Source: Phylloscopus collybita (taxonomy: Eukaryota; Chordata; Aves; Passeriformes; Phylloscopidae). From it: 64,000 nt of DNA. The notes beneath the pieces are model-generated. The model did no database searches and had not been told where the DNA came from. It saw only the letters and a program-made list of their open reading frames with translations. A program made the position numbers and the translations under genes. Shown here one piece after another: positions 15,601 to 30,600 of this stretch. Numbering within the stretch: the first letter of the stretch is position 1; every line of letters begins with the position of its first letter. Location of the stretch: NCBI GenBank assembly GCA_027886175.1, contig JAJNNQ010000013.1:4173501-4237500 (forward strand). Reading direction: 5' to 3'.

Positions 15601-18600
15601 GGCCATAGTTCAGTGGGATGGTAAGAGGTAACAGCAGCTTGTACAGCATACTTCTCACATCTTCTGTGCCTTCAGATTTCAGAAGAAGTCTTGAAAAAGT
15701 GGGTTCAGCTGATAGTGTATTTTTGTGGAGATGAGCAAGAGACAGAGATGCTGTTAGCAGCTGCTGAAGTTCTTAAAAGTATAACATCATTCCTTCTGAT
15801 CAGTAAGAAGCTCATTCTTGGTAAGTAGCTTGAAAGTAATTTTCTGGATCTTTTTTGACAAAATCCATTAATACATGATTTCAAATGTATTGTATGTGTA
15901 TGTGTATGTGTATGCACAGTCAAAACATAATGACATCAAACAGGGTTTTTTGAAAATTTTAATAGGATTTAATTACTAAATATACAGATTTATTTAAATT
16001 CTGGTAGAAAAAGCAGATGTGGCCAGCCTCTGCAGAAGGGGCACATGAGATGTTGTTATCTCTCCTGGTCACTATACACTGCTGCACAGAATTACTGGCT
16101 TGCAGTTGTTCTGTGACTGGAATCTTTCTGTAGTACTCTGTTGGTGAGGTGGTCAGAATCGAGTTCAACACTGGGAGTGTAACAAAGCTGTGCTGGCAGG
16201 ATGTTGAAATGAAGGGCTTCAGTCTGGAAATGAGAGACACTTTCTACTATAAGAATGATTAATAATTGGATCACATTATGTCTCCAGGGGTAAGGATTTT
16301 TGTTTTAAGTTAACATTAGACTGTCTCTTTAGAGAATGAAGAAAGAAGGAGAACAAACAAAACCTACATGGCCTTATTCAACAATACATCAGTGACTGGG
16401 AGGCAAAGTTCAGTGAAACAGTGGTTTGTTCTGGAGAATAGATAGGGTTTTTCTTTTAGCTTTTTTTCCCCCCCTACCTTCTGTGAATAGAGAACAGGGT
16501 GATTTTGTGACTAAAGGGTCAGGAGATATGCAAGAATAGGTAGTAATAGATAATGAAGAAATTATTTTTCATTCTGAACAGGATAGACAGCTTTAGATAC
16601 TTTTATGATACTTCATTCCAGTGTAGTTATATAAACGTTTAAGTAGCTTAAGTCCATCCATGTGGACTGGATACAAATATCTTTTACACAAAAGAACAGT
16701 ATATTTCTAAATCTGTAGATAGTGGTTTTGTGAAAAATTAGCTATTTTGAGATGTGCCTTTTCAGAGGTATTGGTAGCATTTACCAGAACTAAATCTGTT
16801 ATATGAGGTAGACATTGCACTGTTAAGTGCTCATAGTATCAGCTCTGGAAATCTTGACCTTCACCATCTAGATAAAGCTCTTCATAGGACAGACATTATT
16901 ACCCTTTTATGTCAAATGAAGACAGTGGAAGTATTGGAGTAAAAAACTCCCAAATGCTGTGCTTCTCATCTGTTGCTATTTGAATGTGGTCTGTAGATGA
17001 TGGACAACAGTTTCCTCTTTGATATTGTCAAAACAGTTGCTGATTTCCATGCTTTCCAGTCAGGCAGATGAGAAAGTCTGAAATAAAAAATAGCAGCAAT
17101 TTGTATCCTGTGTAAAATCCTAACAAAACAAATGAGAACAGACAAGTAAACAAAAATAAATGCTCCCCAAACAGCCCAGAAAATAGAGCCCCAAGGCCTC
17201 AGTGGGCAAACCATCTGAATTAGCTCTTTGCTCTGAAAATTTATCCAGAGGAAGAAAGATGCAGAGCTGACCCTTCATAGTACCTAGAATTGTCAATCTG
17301 GGGATCTTCACAACTGTGAAACTGTCAGTAGTGCAGTGAGGAGTTTGGCAAATCAAGGCCATGGGCTGGTGATTAGTTGTAGTGATATAAACCCAGAATA
17401 ATTCCCTTAAAGGGGTTGTGTGCATGTAAACAGCTTTGACTTCTATGCCTTCTCCATCAGCTTGCTTGACCACATATAGTAAAAAGTAGAAGTTAGAGGA
17501 AGCTGTGGTTGTATGAAGTGGAGTTGTAGTCATTCCCAAGAGCTTCCATTACTATGTTCCTAAGAGAAAGAGGGGGAATGCCAGTCTGTATGTTCTGGGT
17601 GACCCCATCATCTCTTCATCAACGTGCTTGAGGGTTCAGAAAAAGTCTTTATGCAGATTCCCTTTGTAGACTTCCATTGCTTCTGGAGATACAGTAGAAA
17701 CTTGTCTAGGTGGGAAATCTGGCAGTTGAATCTATTAGGTAATAATTATTCTGTCCTAGCTGTACCAGTATAATATTATTGAGTGTGTCATGCTAGGAGA
17801 AAAAGCAACTTCTTTCTGAAATAATTATGCTTCATGCCATTGCTCCATAGGAAAGTTACATAATACAGGAATGCTTCTTCTGCCTGTGTAGTAAAGAGCA
17901 ATTTACTTTGGCCAAGCAGTGAAATACAGTTGTCTGGCTAGCCTTGTAATAAAATCTCTGATAAACCTGCTGAAAACATGGTAGAAGAAAACCAGCAATG
18001 AAGCACAACTCCTTGTGTTGTCTGTGGTCACCAGCAAGTAATACCTAACAGCTGACTGCATCTAAAAGTGACCTTCCAGTGGATTCCTTTAATCAGGATG
18101 TTCAATAAGACCTGAAAAGTCAGCTGGAAGATACCCAGGCTAACCTAGGAGTACAGATGTGTGACTTGAGCTGGTCGTGCATGGTGTGGCAGCAGTAAAT
18201 GGCACGAGGGTTTGAAGGGAAGTGTGGATTGTGAGGTGTGAATTGCCACTGGGGTGGTGTGTGCTGTCTGCCTGCCTTGGGCATTACCAGATGAGCACCT
18301 GGCACTTCTCTCTGGTTAGTCTTAGCTGTGTACATGTAATCACTCCATGGATTGAACTTGTTTCCAGCAGAGAGTGGGTGTAAGGCTGGCAGGGCATGCT
18401 GCTGAGTGGTGGGGACAGGTGGGGAGAAGGAGGTGATGAGTAGGTCCCTGAAAGGTGGAGTCCTTTCCTGTTTCCAGCATTTGTGCCCAGCACTACTGGC
18501 AGTATCTGAGGAAAGCTTGGTTTGACAGCCTCTGCTCCAGGCAGATTGCAACAGCAAATCTATGATCAGAGTGCACTGGTCAATCTGAATTGAAGCCACA

Positions 18601-21600
18601 GAATTTTTGATGTTTCCGAACAGGAATTCTGCACTCCTAGAAATTGTAGAAAATTGAGAGCACTCATGACTAAAGTTGAACCCAGATAGAGAGGCCCATT
18701 CTCTTATCTGTTGCCCAGTGTTTAAACCAAGCTCAGTCTGTCACCTAGATAAGGTTCACAGATGCTGAAAATACTTTGATTGTATTGCCAGGTTTTTCCC
18801 AGTGATTTGGCAATGCTTTTCATGTGTTGTGTTTAGGTGTGGAAACAGAGCTCTCTAACTTCTTTGAATGGATGTAAGAAATAGAACTCTATTTTTTCTC
18901 CACAAATAAATATAGGACTGTCTGATACCCTTGGCCTGTGGAAGTGTGTGATTCTACTGCTGCAGAATGAAGACTTGGTAGTAAGGGATGCTGCTGCTGA
19001 AGTGATACAAGTGGCACAGTCAGAAAAAAAGAGCAATGAAGGAACAGGTATGTTACCATTACTTTTAAATATTATTGAAAGTTTGGGAGGCAAAAGTATT
19101 TCTCTTCTCATCACAAATTTCTTGCTAACTGTAAAGTGCTTCACCTATTTCCTGTAAATATGTACCATAAAAGGTAACAGGAAATCTGATGCCCACCATG
19201 CTTTATTATTTTGCTTTTACTGTTGTTCTTGGTTTAATTTGCATATAGTTACATGGAGATGTAAAAAAGACAACAGCAGGACTCAGCTTTATGGTTCATG
19301 CTGTGATGAGTCAACATTCACATAATTTCAGTTGGAAAGTTCTTTAATACCAGCTCTGGTCTAATATAATGCAGTGCAAGACACTCCCTGAATCCCACAT
19401 TGTTATAAGAGCCTAATCACAGAGAGATAGGAATCTAGGAAGCAGGATTCAACTCATTGATTCATTATTAGACCTTGAAATCCATTTAGATCCAGATCAA
19501 CAAAGACAATTCACAGCATACCCACAATGTGCTTTTGAGGATGTGGGCCTTTTTGTCTGCTTGCCCTAATTTACTCAACCCTGTTAATTTTAAAATAGCC
19601 ACAAAACTTGAGCAGGCTTAACTAATTAATATGCTTCACTTTGAGAGTCTTTGCTGACACATTCTTCCATGTGTTGTGAATAAATTAGAATTTAGTACCA
19701 AGCTGATCTCTCTCTGGTGGTCCCTGATCTATGTTACCCAGTAATGCCTGTACCAACTTGTCTGCAGTCAGTTCAAATTAATCAGCCCTCTCCATGTGAA
19801 CTTCTGCTAGGCTAGAGATAAAGCAGCTCTATGGTTTAAAAAAAAAATAAGAAAAGGCAGTAAAATTATGTTTGCCACTGTTGTAGATAGAAGTAAGCAG
19901 AAATCTGCTCACATGGCAAGTAGGTTTTGAGCTGGCACTGTTCAGGCCCAGAGCTATGGGGTAGAAGAAGGTAAAAGGAAGGGATATGGCATGGACAGCA
20001 TTCATCTTCCTGTTAAATCCCACAGCTCTGATTCTCTGATGGTAACTGGGATGGTAGCTCTGACAGTTCCTGTAGTCCCAGCTACAGCTCCCTTGAGTAT
20101 CAAGGGGCTCTGTGTGCATGTGCCTCAGGTCCCCAGTGCTGGCTTTTGGGAGCATCCTCAAGTGTCTCAAGATGGTACTTTCTTTGGGAATAATACAGTG
20201 CTGGATTGTGTCTCTGACTCCTTTTGTATGTTCTCCTGTCTTCCCTGCTGTATCCTGGTGCCAGGGGACATTTTCCTGTCACTGGATGAGAGCTCTGTCC
20301 TCTGCCTCCTAATTAATATTAAGCTCACCTCAGCACTTGCTCTTGTGGCTTACCACTTTGTAAAGCTGAAGTGACCATAATTGAGAAGATATGTATTTAT
20401 TTACTATGTTCCTAATTAGGATAGGGACCCTGCTCCCCAAACTTCTGTTAACCCCTTAGTTACACTTAGCTGTGCCTTCCTGTTTTCCATCATTTAACTT
20501 CTTGCAATGAAATGAGTGTCTGTCTTCTGTGAGTAGGAAAGTATGCTGCATTTGAAAAGAGATAATTCAGTTTCCTTTCATGTCCATTTTTCATCATTGT
20601 TGTTCCTTCCTGTGATCTTTTTTCCCACTAAACTCTTTTCACTTTTTGTGATTTGCTTTCTAACTTATGGGGGAGCAATTTTGCCCTTGTGGTTTTTATT
20701 CATAACCAGATTAAAATAAGCTCACCTTTGTAAGTTATTTGTTTACTTTCATTTAACCCTTTTCTTTTCATGTGCATGTGAGAGTATGCAATGTGTTTGG
20801 GTCTGTGGTTTAGACATTTCATGGATCACCAGACCTCTCTGTCGTGGGAATTTTTAAATTACATTCAAATATCTGCTTATTTCTTTCAGGTTTTCATACC
20901 ATTAAAGTCTGATTTTTCATCAGACTTACTCTGATGAAAGTCAGTCTGTTTTCAACACTGAAATAACTGAACCCACCGACTGAAATTCATAGAAGCTGTG
21001 AAACAACTCTCTTTAAAATTCTTACTTTATAGCACATTACTGGATATTGTAAATTAACTGACTTTCCATTCCCATTATACAATGATAAATTAGTGTTGTG
21101 GCCCAGTAGTTTTATTGTGAGATCAGAAAGAGGAATGGATGTTTAGAAACCTGTTTTCATGCATTCTGTAATTGTTTCACTTTTATATCATTACCATTAC
21201 CACCAGCTAACACGAGAGAGTAAGGAGACAATTATAATCTCAGCTTCATTTGTGCATCAAAAGTGTTGTGTCCTAGTAGCCATTATATTTCCAGAAATAC
21301 TGCATTGTATGAATAGGTTATGGTGTGTTCCATCTTTTACTGCTGGTAATTTGCCATACAGAGAGCAGGAATGCTGTTCACAAAATACAAGCACTGGACT
21401 TGTCAGGAATTTTGGCGCTGGCATCTTCATATCCACTCCTCACAAAATCCTCTTTTCTCACGGTGTACAGCATGTAAGGGAGGAGTAGCCCATAGCTGCC
21501 TGCAGAGGAGCTGCATTTATTGTCAGCTTAGGGAGGCAATGCTGTAAGTGCTTCATTTATACTGAGATCCAGAAGAATCTGTGATTATAGCCTGGCAACT

Positions 21601-24600
21601 GCCCCTGCCCTTCCTGTGTGATAGAAGCTGGCATCTTGTTTTCATGTGGAAGAGTAGAGTAGGAAAGGTTATGTGCTTGTGTGTTACAGTTAGACCAAGG
21701 CTGAATTAGCATCCTGTTCAGCAGAGCAAGGTGAAATTGGACTGTTGTTAACAGTAACAAAGTTATTTACATTCACTGTTCCAGAGAGTTGTTGTAGCAT
21801 GGTTTCCCTTTACATGCATGTTGCTGAACAACAGCACAAATGTGTAGCAGTATGATAGTGCCAAATAATAGGTATTTTCCTGTCATTTATAGATGGTGAA
21901 ACTGGAGGCAAATGATCCCATCTATTATAGTGTGCTTTCACTTCCAGTAACAGCTCCTATCTTGTGTAATTCCTTGAAATGCTACGTGAGCTCCTAGAGG
22001 AGAATATGGACTTGGTTTCTTGTTCCCTCGTGGATTTTGTTGAGGTCAAAACCCCCAATTTCCTCAGGTAACTAATCCATGCAGCTTTGGATCACTCAAG
22101 TTATGAAAGCAGTAAGTTTGTGGAGTCAGAAATGTGTGGTAACACATGTGATACAAGCACTCTGTGGAAATTGCAGCCCCCATTTTTGTTTGGAAGGAGA
22201 AAAGGTCAAGAGACCAAATGCTGATACACCACAGGGCTCCTATCCTCACTCCACCCTACTATTTACCCCCAAGCAAAACCCTACAAGCCCTACTATTTTC
22301 TGGTAGAGGGCAAGGACTTCTACTGTTACTAGTAAAGTTCACTTTTAAAATTTATTTTATTCATACAGAGAAGCTTGTTTTATGTTTTTAGTGTGTGTAA
22401 AAGCTCCTGTTTAGTAGGGGAAGTTGCTGAGGTTGGATGATGGCAGTCATGTTCTGAGCAGAGCAGGTCAAACAGAATCCTGTCTCACCAGAAAGGAGAG
22501 AGGGGTTTTTTTTTCTGTTTTCCTTGCTAAAAATACCAACTTAGGTAGTTAAGGTTTTCCTAATAACTGGAACAATATAAACCCCATCTGTAACTCAAGG
22601 TATTGTGTGTACACTTTGTTGTTGTTTCCTCATGCATTGAGGTGTAAACCTCTGGGGGATTGTTTTATTCCTTTTAGTATGAAGGAGGGTACGGGAAGTA
22701 TTGTATTCAGTGTAAAGGTAGAGTAGTTGCTTTGAAATCTAATTAAATTAGTGACCCATGGCTGTGTAAAGTCTAGACCTGTTCACAGCAGCATTTTTTT
22801 ATACAAGAGAGTTACTCCTTACAAGGAAGATGATTTAAGTTGAGGAAACAAGAGTGCTTTTTCCCTAGTGGTGATTGCTTTGCTAAATATCCTGAAAAAT
22901 TCAAGTAACTATGCTAGAACAAAAACTGCATTTATTGGTGTCATTTTCCTCTATGGCTTTTTTTTTTTTTTTATCTAGAAAAGAATTACATGAAGTAAAA
23001 TTATGAACTTGTCAGTATTAGAGAAGTTTGAATAAACTATTTTTCTACCATTACAGCCAAGCCAATCAAATTCTGTAAAATTCTCTATTAAAGAAAACAC
23101 CTTTAGTCAGCTTAACCTTTATGTTGGTAAATTACCAAATTAACCTTAAATGAGTTTAAGAGTATTTTTTAGTGTCATCAGCATTAGCACCAATTTAGCT
23201 GATTTTTAAAATTGAGCTGAATTAAGCTTAGATGAGCAATTAGATTTGCAAACTTGGGGAAATCTTTTGAAAGTGCCTGAATGATTTAACAGCCTAAATA
23301 CTCTTCTGGAATATAACTGAGGACTTCAGAAACTTTCTGCCACTTCTGTTGTGAAGTAGCAGTTTTGTAGAGAGATGAGCAAGTTAGCTCCTGGGCTCAG
23401 CTATGTGGCTGCAGCAGAGCTTGTGCAGCCCAGGGCAGGTGAATGGCCCACTCTGAGCACCCCCATCACTGGCTGCATCTTTGAAAACCAGTCTAATGTT
23501 GTTATTGTTACATCCCTAAGTTTTTGAGTAATTCTGAGCATGATGTAGTCAGTTTTAAGCCACTGGGTAAAGTATCAGATATATTAACTCTGTTCCTTTG
23601 GTTCCATTTCACATGCATAAGAAATAAGCAGTAGCTGATACTCCTGTACCAGGAGTTTCTGAGCAAAAGGCAATGCAAAGTTCTCTTTTCTTCTCTTGTT
23701 GCTAGCTCCCTTCTTGATAGATTCTACTTTTTATCTTTGGGGAAAATAATCAGTGAAAATGACAAGTGTCCTGGTTTTTTTTGATTCACCAGCAAGGAGA
23801 AAAAGAATTTATTAGCTGGCTGGTTCAAAGATGACTCCACCTTCTGAACTGACTTTCCACCATCCTGTTTGGAAGGGGATGGCACTACAGAGCAGATTGA
23901 GTTAAGATTCCTGTGGAAGTCTTCACGGCTGGGTGTTAACTATTTCAGTGGCCCAAACTATTTCAGGTTTATCTTACTGCTTCCAGGCATGTAGGAGCAT
24001 TTCAGCAACTTTTATTTTGTTTATTGGCCAGCGAGTATAAATGTCTGTAAAGGGAGAAGTTAAACTGTGCTGCTTGGGGTGGTGGTGGGGGAAAAAAAAT
24101 AATTTAATTAGATTGAAGCACTAAAATATTTTCAAGGTGTCTCTGAATTCTCTTCTAGACTTAGAAAGACTTTAGACCTAACCATCTGACTGGGTAGAAC
24201 CTCTCTCTGTCACCTCAGCATGGTGAAGAGCAAAGCTACTTGTTGCTTGCACCTCAGTTTTCTTTTTCACACATCTTCAGTGTAAAAGTCAAGGCAAATT
24301 CAAGCCAAACTTCTTCATGAACCTAGAGTAGGTGTGGCTGTCATGATTGTGCATGGAAGAAGGTTTATGTGTGAGGAGTTTTTTGGCTTTTTGGTGTAAG
24401 TAAGCCTTGGCAGAGGTAGGGGAAGTTAAGGAACATTCAGACTTTCTATATTAACATGTGAAAGAAATAAGGGGACAAGAAATCCTGCTCAAATTTATGT
24501 TTCTTGTTCCTGTCCTCTAAAAATCTTCCTTGGTGAGCCTAAAGCTGTGCAAAAGGTTTCATACATATGTGCCCTAAGAAGATCTAGTAAATCACTTGAG

Positions 24601-27600
24601 CAAGTGATAAGAGATAACAAAGTCTGTGTGATGTTAATGCAGCACAATGGTCTGGCAGTCATCATCAACACCACAGGTGATATCAGCAAATCATGGGTGA
24701 CTGGCATGATCCCAAAGCTTGTACCCCAAATGTCCTTTACAACTAGTCCATGAAGCATTTCAGGACAAGCGGCTCAGGTTTCATCTACTCCAGTTGCTAG
24801 TGAAACAGCTATGAGTAAGTGCTGGGCAAACCTCAAATGCTAAATGGACCTTGGTAGTGTTTAAGTGCTAAAAATACCATTGACATTGGTGGTGTTTAGC
24901 TGCACGATAAAAGCATCCCACATACTGCATGGGAAACAATAAAGAGAGCTATTTCACTTTATTCATTGCCTCATTTGCTTGGTGGCATTTGAAAATGTGT
25001 TCAAGCCATTCATTAAAGGAAGTGCCAACTTTGTCCGTAGCAAAAAGAGCTTTTCTTCCTCATGTTTATTGTTGGGTAAATGCATTAAATAGATTTCTTA
25101 AAACTTCAGTTCATGAGCATGTCAAGTTAACTCCCCTCTCCCCAGACCTGTTTACTTGCCAAGTCTGTGCTGTGGGATTGGGGATGGGAAAATAACTGGG
25201 GTTAGAGCCTGTGCCCCACTGCTGTGTGCCATATGCATGTTTTAAGTTGCTGTGTCTCTCTTGATGAAATGTAAAGAAGAGATGCAGCAAACTGTTCAGA
25301 ACTCTCCTTTTCATGTGATTGATGTGTTCATCCTCTGGCCAAACTAGGGGACACATTAACCACTTTTTGCTCTACTTCCTTGCTGCTGTAGCCTTCCAGT
25401 GAGGCAAGTGGGAGGATGGTGCTGGATAAAACAAATGTCAGGTTACTCTGATCCTGGACAAAGATTAGTGGGTAGGGTTCCACTTTTCTCATGCACTAGG
25501 TGACTTGCCCTGATGTTCAGGTTAGGCTAATGGGCCTCTGAGGCCCCAGACAGCTCCTTTAGTTGTGGCTCTTAAAACCAGTTCTGGCAGCTACCTGGCT
25601 TTGAGGAATAAGTGGTAATTGCCCGAACATAAGCTTGGGAATTGCATGCATGCAAACCGGTCATTAATTGGCAAGATCATAGGTGATAGGATTTCCTTTG
25701 CTTGATTTAAGTCAAACTTGTGCATTTTCTTCTCTATTCTGACATTCAATTTTCCTCTTTTTAGAGGTTTGATGGAGGGGTTACAAAAGCACAAAGTCAG
25801 AACCTGGCTGCAGGAAGAGCTTGCTGACACTGCTGCCTGGAGCTCTTCCACTGGCCAGCCTGAGAGTGGAGTGGTTGGTAGTGCTGTGGGTGGGTGGCTA
25901 CAGCTGCCTACAGAAGACTCAACACTTCCATTCTAGACACATGACTTGCTGTGATACAGCTGCTGTGGTGTGGAAAGTGAACAGCTTCCCTCAATCAGAT
26001 GAATTCCAGGTCCTTGCTAATGTCATGGATAGGTAAAAACAGCGGTTTGGAAAGACCATTTAAAATGCACTTACTGCCTTCCATGATTTTCAAGCTGCCT
26101 TCAGAATTACTTATAATTTTAGAATCTCTTGGTCAGAAAAATCTCTCAGACAGATCTTGTGATATGCCACGGGTGCTTGGGCACAGTCCAGAAGTTCTCA
26201 CAGTGTTGTCTGGGTTACTAATGGAAAACTGCTAATCATATGTGCCAAAATATGTTCCCTGTACTGGGGACAATTGGAAAAAAAGGTTAATGACATTTTT
26301 TTCTGGAATCAGCTCAAGGATTTCTTCTGCTTTGTGAGTATTCTTGATAACTGCATTCTGGTAACTAGATGTGCAGCTCACTAAACAGAATTTCTAAGCC
26401 TGCTATGAAAGAGGAGCCTTTTGAGCTGAATGTTAGGATTTAATAGGAGGCATTTATCCAAATGGCCTTTAAGCAGTAGAAGGCAGAATAGAGATAGACA
26501 AGACCCATCCAGGCAGAAGAGAATATGAAAAAGATGTAATACAGTCAAAAGCAGAAACAAATCACAGGAAAGCAGAGGTGCTCCTATTGCAGAATGATTT
26601 ACTACAATTTTAAGTTTATTTTCAGAAGATTGTGTATGGAATCTGTGTGATACCCTGTTACAAGCAATACATCTGCAGGCCTCAGTGGAGAGGTGTAAAG
26701 CAGTGGCAGCAGTTTGCAGTGTTCTGTTCAAACACGGTGTAGGAATTTGTATTGAGACACTGTAAGGTGATGACATCTCTTCAGTTCCATTAGATAGGGC
26801 CTGTTGAGGACAGGGGGAAGGTCACACAGCTGTGTGTGTATTCTGGGAATGCTCTGACCTGGGCCCTGGCAAAGGAGGCAGTGGGTGCTGCCCAGAATGA
26901 CCAGAACACTCTGCAGGGTGAAGTGCACCACATGTTACTGAAGAGTAGTGTAAACCATGGAAGGGAACATCACTGATAGACACCCTTAAGCTGTCTGTAA
27001 TTGTAGGATCAGAAGTAGATAGGGTTCAAAGAGAAAAAAAGAAAACATTCTCCTTAAAATGTTCAGTGTTGAACCTTCTGCTTAAGGGACCCTGACTCTG
27101 GCTGCATCATTTTATCCTTTCCAAGCTTTTAATTGCCAGTACTTCTCATGTACCTGCGTGGAGAAGGATTTATGTGGAGAGACAAATATGTAGTGATGGC
27201 CATTTAAATCTTGGCAAACTAAATAAGTGGCAAATACCTGTGCTATTTGGTGACTACTTGATGACTATGATGACTTTACATTTAAGAAGTTTCTTCCAGA
27301 GAGCAAAATGACACGTGGTAGAGATTATGAAACACTTACTGTGGCTAGAAGCTGTAATTTGGGGTTTTTTTTACATCTTCTGTAGTAATTCTAAGAAGGT
27401 AACAATTACAGGTTAGTTGCAAGGATGAAAGAATTGAGGTCTAGGAGTGTAAATTAATTCATCTGGTCTTTCTGCTAGAATAAATTCAGGATTGTTTCAG
27501 GAGCAGATTTGACCTGGTTGCATCATATTTTTATGCTAATAGGTGTATTTTGTGTCTTTGTAATAGTATTTCTGTTATGTGTGACATTGTACTTTTTGCA

Positions 27601-30600
27601 TCCTTGAAATATCTCCTATTATTATGAAAATGTTTGGAAGATCTGATTGGAAAGTAATTAGGTCTTAAAATTGTGTTTGTAGGAAGAGTGTTTCCTGGTT
27701 AATGGTGACTCTTGAGGAGTGTTTAAGTATTTTCTTTAGATACAGAGGAAGAGTTGGCTGAAAATATGGCTTAAATATTTTTGTTCAGAAAACTCTTTGG
27801 TGATTACTTTTGGGCTCAGGAACCCATCACTGAATTTGCTGACTGCTTTTTTTTTTTTTTTTTTCTCCTTTCTAATGCCAGTGTAGAGTAAAGCTGTTTG
27901 TTATCCACAGCTTACCTCCTAAACTCGGGAGTCTGTGTGTGAGTAAAATATTAATGAAGAAGTGTTGACTTGAAGCCAAAATGAATACACACACTCCTGC
28001 AGTTTTTTATGAAACTTCCTAAGCTTATGAAGCTGGGTTTTCTGATAAAAGTGAAAAAGTGTTGTTCCTGTTAGCTGAACGTGTGTGTGCCCTTTTGATA
28101 TAAGCAAAATAGCACCGTCGATGATCATCTTCTGCTTTCGAAAGCATTTCACTTTATTTCTGAGAGAGATCTGTGGCATTTTAGTTTTTAAAAAATTGCT
28201 TTGATTTTTTACTCCTGAAGTAACCAGCAGTCTTGATTATCTTCATTGAAAAAGTAATTTTGCAAATGAGGCCAGTAAACTGTGCAAAATCAGCCTCTGC
28301 AGAAGTAAACAAAAACTGAAGGACTGATCATAATCGTCTCAATAGAGCTATTTTGTGCTTTTTTTAAACAAGCTGGAAGTGCAGAAGACTCAGTGCTTTG
28401 GAACAAATGTACTCTGCTGCACAAGAGTGTGACAGATTGTCGGGAAAGGCCAGGGGAAAAGAAATTGTACCATTCACCCTACACTGGCTAGTTTTTACAG
28501 CTAGGCCAGGAGGAGTTGTGGGGATTTGCTGTTTTGGTTTCTTGTTTGCTTTTTGTAGCTGGCATTCTGCATTGCTAATTGTGGGCCTGGTAATAATAAT
28601 AAAAAAAAATTGTTAAGCTCTTAAATCATATCTATACTTGTGAAATTTTAACAGATTTATTTAGAGATGTAATAGAAGTTCTGTGATACATGAAGTTTGC
28701 AATAGCTGGCCTGTAGTCTCTATGGCATTTTGCTACTGTATTCAGCTCTTGTTACACCAAGGTTCAAATGTTGTATTTGAATAAACTGACTCCAATTTTA
28801 TTTGTTAAAAATACTGAAATGAAACTTGCACTGCAAGGTTGTAGCTTGTCCTTTATCTGTAAAAATGAAGTCTGGGCACAAATTGTGTTATTTTGCTGAC
28901 CAGTTGCTGCAGTTCTTTTATTAATGCTGCTGCTTCTGTTTCATTGGTACCATGAAAGGATAAAGATGTCCCAAGCAGTTTCTTTTGGAAAAAACAATGG
29001 CTACCTGAGTAATTTGATATAGGGGACAGGTACTATTAAAAACTAATTTTTAAAGCTAGATGGTGTTGAAAAGTAGCCAAGCAACAATAGAAAAGAAATA
29101 TTGTTACTTCAAGAAGAATTGTTCATTTGTTAGGAATTGAGAAATGGGAATAAGGGAAAGAAGAATACTGGAGGAATTAAGGGGAGCTGAGTACAAATTA
29201 AAAGAAAATAATTTCATTTTAAATGGAGCTCACTTTCTCAGAGCATCCAGCTGTGGGTTAGACATAGTTAGAAACTGGGATATGAAAGTTGGTGTTAGCT
29301 TTTTGATCCTTTGTTACCTGGCACAGGTGAAAGCTGGAACAAACAGGGTGCTATTCTGACTGGGACTGTGCACAAAAGGGCTTTGGTTATCCATAGCCTG
29401 CAACCACCCCACTCCTCCTCAGATTGCTGAAGATGCAGGGGTCCAAATGGACATGGAGCAGCATCTCTGATATTTTTGGTATCCTGCATATTAACTTCTC
29501 ACACAGTGCAGTTGAGCACTGCATGCTAGAAGTTCAGAAGGGAGGAACTTGGGAGAGCCCTGGGCAGGCACGTCCATACACACATGGAGTTCTTTATAAA
29601 GGCTGAGCTGGAATGCCCATCAGATCCCAGAGGTACTTCACCAGGAATGAGGAGATGATCCATTCCCACAAGCAGATTTTTTGCACACAGGATTTCATTT
29701 GTGTGTTTGTGGGTGGGAGTGAGGTAGAGGATATAAATACCTTTGCAAACTAACCTAAACCACCACCATGTTTCCACGTTAGTCAGCTCTCAAAATTTTT
29801 AATGACCAAGATAATTCCTACCTGTGATGGAGTCAAAGCAGCACCCTAGAATGAAAGTTGGTTTTATTATATTGCTGATTTCCTATGCCACAGCCTTCCC
29901 ACTGATTTGGTTACTTTAATTCCTGGTGTGTTGGTGGAGGGCAGGTGGCAGGGAAGCAGTTGTGGGACACAATGGGTTCTTACTTCAAAACCTGACATGT
30001 GTGAAACTCAATGTCTTTTTTTTTTTTTTTTTTCTGTAATCAGTTCCAAATGAGCGCTTTCAAGGAGAACTCGGAACTGGCTTGGTTGAACAAATTGATT
30101 TCTCATGCTTGAGAAAGTAAAGTTAAACATCCTTGGGAAACCTAGAAATTTTGAGAACTAGACTTTTTATAAAGGGCTTTTGATTTATTAGATTTAGAGC
30201 AAGACCATTGAAATCACCTTGAGGAGCAGAATTATTTATGGCAGCTGCTTACAGTACCAGTGTAATGCCACTTTCGAATGTTTTTAATTTTGTTCCTTCA
30301 CATGGTCTGTGCTGTGTTAATGATCACCTTGTCATGCTGCCAGTGGAAAACAGTTTTATAAATAATTCCCACTGGTAAGATGAAAGTGTTAACAGAAATA
30401 CTTCAGTGAAGGTCTTGATTAACTTATACACTTGGCTTGATCACAGTGAAGCTTAGACTTACAATATCTTGTTACCAGATCTAATAAAACCCATTCATTT
30501 TTTCATGTACTGTGTTAATTACCCTTTTACTTTCCCTCATGGGCAGACACACAGAGAGGCTGATTTCATGTTTGTGTTGAAGACTGCAGCTACACTTTTA

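Noticed and set aside
20905..20927. 9-bp inverted repeat (AAGTCTGAT / ATCAGACTT)
   Set aside because: An arm of this length is expected repeatedly by chance in 64 kb, and nothing in the context suggests function.
24547..24753. 68-codon frame with a faint resemblance to a conserved small protein (segment around AVIINTTGDI)
   Set aside because: I compared it by eye with small ribosomal proteins that commonly leave processed pseudogenes, and no alignment was convincing. There is no A-tail or extended match.
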